A stretch of 64,000 nucleotides of DNA from JBCBKL01 sp963922565 (GTDB lineage Bacteria; Pseudomonadota; Alphaproteobacteria; Rhodobacterales; Rhodobacteraceae). Position 1 is the stretch's first letter. Every line of letters begins with the position of its first letter. The DNA is taken from positions 1 through 64,000 of the forward strand of contig CAWUIQ010000003.1 in assembly GCA_963922565.1 (NCBI GenBank), in the 5' to 3' direction. Of this stretch, positions 62,586-64,000 are shown in pieces. A model generated the notes under the pieces. The model worked only from the letters and a program-made list of their open reading frames with translations, ran no database searches and was not told where the DNA came from. Made by a program: the position numbers and the translations under genes.

Positions 62586-62734
62586 CGCACCACACCCGTA
62601 ATACTTGTCTTGGGATGGCTAAATCGTGGCGCTTAAGGATGCATGAAGCCGAAACATTCTTCGCCTAAATCTTTAGCGGTTACCGTTTCTTAACTGCCGC
62701 GTGGAACACCTCTGCCAAGCTGATGGAGACGGAC

Positions 62735-63061
62735 ATGATCGACTGGCAGCGGGTTGAGGCCCTGAAAGAAGAAGTCGGCGCCGAAGACTTTGATGAAGTG
62801 GTGGAGCTTTTCCTCGAAGAAGTTGACGAGGTCATCGACCGTTTGCGGGAATGCACCGATCGGGACCAGCTCGAGGCAGACATGCACTTTCTGAAAGGCA
62901 GCGCAATGAACCTTGGGTTTGAACGCTTTTCTGATCTCTGCCAGACGGGCGAACAAATGTCGGCCAGCGGACAAGCAGCGGATGTCGACCTGGGCGCTGT
63001 GCTGGACTGTTACGACAAATCCAGGGCCACATTCCTGGGCGGCATGGAGCAAGCGGCCTAG
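62735..63061 (+). CDS. Single-domain Hpt phosphotransfer protein
   Basis: The 108-residue helical protein has the Hpt signature HFLKGSAMNLGF with His about 51 as phospho-acceptor. It has no attached receiver or kinase domain and so is a free phosphorelay protein. The ATG at 62735 follows a GGAG site seven bases upstream; one at 62723 is less likely. It is divergent from the receiver-phosphatase gene with 149 bases between their starts, and its end overlaps a convergent SDR gene by four bases. Confidence 0.92.
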   Translation: MIDWQRVEALKEEVGAEDFDEVVELFLEEVDEVIDRLRECTDRDQLEADMHFLKGSAMNLGFERFSDLCQTGEQMSASGQAADVDLGAVLDCYDKSRATFLGGMEQAA

Positions 63062-63870
63062 ACCAGCTTGTAAAAATCCTGAGCCTTGGGTTGGCCAAAG
63101 GTCGAGTATGCGACCGCCCGCAGTTTCCGCATACCGGCGAGCCAACGGTCTGGATCCTGAGCGCGCAGCACAACATAATCTGCAACTTGCGCATGGGGCA
63201 GAATGCGAAAGCGCCCTGCGGCAACGCCTTCGGCGATAGCCTCGGCAACCTCATCAGCAGTGAGCAGGCTTTGATGTGCAGCCGCATCGTCGTCGGACAG
63301 ATTGATCAACGGCGTCGCGACGTATTGAGGACAAACAACCGAGACACCGATGCCCTGATCGCCGTGCGTGATGTTCAGCGACTCCGCAAAGCTGACGGCA
63401 GCATGTTTGGTGGCGGAATAGGCAGCATCGTCGATCTGATTCAGCAGACCCGCAGCAGATGCCACGTTCACGAAATATCCCGAACCGCGTTCAAGCATCT
63501 TTGGCAGACAGGCCCGCGCCGCGTAGACGTGTGCCATCACATGGACGTCCCAGTTCAAGGCCCACACATCGTTCGGGGCTGAGGCCGCATGCCCTTCCTG
63601 TCCGACAGCCGCACCAGCATTCGAAACAAAGCAATCCACCTGGCCAAGCTCGTGCTGCGCATGGGCCACCAGATCAACGATGTCGGATTCTCGCCGCACA
63701 TCGCATACCCGATGGGCGGCACCAATCTCATCAGCAATCCTTTGCGCTGCATCGGCATCGCGGTCGGCAATACACACTCGCCCGCCAAGTGAAACGATGC
63801 GCCGGGCGAGCGCTGCGCCGATCCCGCTCGCTCCACCGGTTATTACGACACCCTTATCTGCAAAATCCAC
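63058..63870 (-). CDS. SDR family oxidoreductase
   Basis: The 270-residue classical SDR has the cofactor loop VITGGASGIGAALARRI, CFVSNAGAAVG, the catalytic serine region YFVNVASAAGLL and YSATKHAAVSFAESL. The substrate is not readable. The start is a GTG with an AGGGAGG site overlapping the stop codon of the upstream gene, so translation of the pair is likely coupled. The substrate loop (ATPLINLSDDDAAAHQSLLT) is unlike that of the SDR at 44.7 kb. Confidence 0.87.
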   Translation of the reverse strand: MDFADKGVVITGGASGIGAALARRIVSLGGRVCIADRDADAAQRIADEIGAAHRVCDVRRESDIVDLVAHAQHELGQVDCFVSNAGAAVGQEGHAASAPNDVWALNWDVHVMAHVYAARACLPKMLERGSGYFVNVASAAGLLNQIDDAAYSATKHAAVSFAESLNITHGDQGIGVSVVCPQYVATPLINLSDDDAAAHQSLLTADEVAEAIAEGVAAGRFRILPHAQVADYVVLRAQDPDRWLAGMRKLRAVAYSTFGQPKAQDFYKLV

Positions 63871-63881
63871 GACCAGCCTCC

Positions 63882-64000
63882 CTAGATGACGAACTCGGCC
63901 ACCGTTTCATCATTCGTTATGTCGGTATAGACAAAGCCAGCCCCATCGAGCTTTTCGAAAAGCCTCGCAAAGTTCTCGGGTTCGGTTGTCTCGATCCCGA
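63882..64000 (-). CDS. ilvA: C-terminal end of a probable threonine ammonia-lyase
   Basis: Thirty-nine codons end at a TAG just before the SDR gene; the rest is beyond the right edge. The tail GIETTEPENFARLFEKLDGAGFVYTDITNDETVAEFVI has the pattern of the last regulatory (ACT-like) segment of biosynthetic IlvA, where a phenylalanine, an LG/AGY-like turn, D-x-T/N-N and a final hydrophobic-F stretch occur. The assignment rests on this short stretch only. Confidence 0.5.
   Translation of the reverse strand, partial: GIETTEPENFARLFEKLDGAGFVYTDITNDETVAEFVI

Noticed and set aside
62676..62692. CtrA-like half-site pair between the receiver-phosphatase and Hpt genes (TTAC-N6-TTAA)
   Set aside because: The consensus is TTAA with a seven-base gap; this has one mismatch and a six-base gap, so it is no better than chance in an AT-rich gap.
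1..64000. tRNA or rRNA genes, CRISPR arrays, prophage, insertion sequences and attachment sites
   Set aside because: I looked in the gaps for tRNA T-arm patterns, repeat-spacer structure and terminal repeats and found none. This was by eye; a tRNA scan and repeat search would be decisive.

Overview
The window looks like chromosomal DNA of an alphaproteobacterium, most likely order Rhodobacterales (Roseobacter group). The reasons are gene content and order: a class I lysyl-tRNA synthetase, the rimP-nusA-ylxR-infB block, a MarR/OmpR pair resembling PetP/PetR of Rhodobacter capsulatus next to a deacetylase-xseB-ispA-dxs series, fused-type pntA followed by pntB, and a RbaY-like receiver-phosphatase. 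Coding density is very high, with many ATGA/GTGA start-stop overlaps. I found no rRNA, tRNA, CRISPR array, prophage or insertion sequence. The only mobile-element relative is one degenerate REP-associated transposase gene.

Layout. 1-4.1 kb: two exported proteins and secA, all minus. 4.2-6.9 kb: parvulin isomerase, argJ, a MutT-type Nudix gene and a 44-residue ORF, all plus, ending at a bidirectional terminator. 7-12.4 kb: the translation operon rimP-nusA-ylxR-infB, minus, with a promoter, short leader and hairpin in front. 12.4-20.3 kb: short solute-binding protein and pip; ubiG; a comF-grx-nitrilase-marR-BKACE string; an NDUFAF5-like methyltransferase and hemH. 20.3-25 kb: a tiny exported protein, two L,D-transpeptidases around a CAP lipoprotein, a TerB-like gene, lysS and hup. 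25-29.4 kb: coupled amn-ade (purine salvage), arsC and a VOC gene. 29.5-35.2 kb: a tightly packed operon of class II aldolase, membrane di-iron hydroxylase, acyl-CoA dehydrogenase, NDP-forming acyl-CoA synthetase and crotonase, which reads as an undefined catabolic pathway. 35.2-42 kb: nucleoside-diphosphate-sugar epimerase-like gene, Pr6Pr membrane protein, isoprenoid genes dxs and ispA, xseB, deacetylase, petR and petP. 42-51 kb: ilvE, a structured 341-base gap, a glutamine amidotransferase, the degenerate transposase, an SDR, an odd metallo-beta-lactamase-fold protein with an ICMT-like methyltransferase, pntAB and an exported cyclase. 51-64 kb: DMT exporter, bacterial sodium channel, RlmD-type methyltransferase, a heterodimeric ABC exporter behind a possible leader peptide, cca, two Nudix genes, hslO, a receiver-PP2C phosphatase divergent from an Hpt protein, an SDR and the end of a probable ilvA.

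Most of the window is ordinary housekeeping DNA. The parts most worth a second look are the 29.5-35.2 kb catabolic operon, the receiver-phosphatase/Hpt pair at 61.3-63.1 kb, the leader structures before rimP and before the ABC pair, the structured gap at 43.1 kb, and enzyme-fold proteins whose catalytic residues have been replaced (transposase, metallo-beta-lactamase fold, cyclase).
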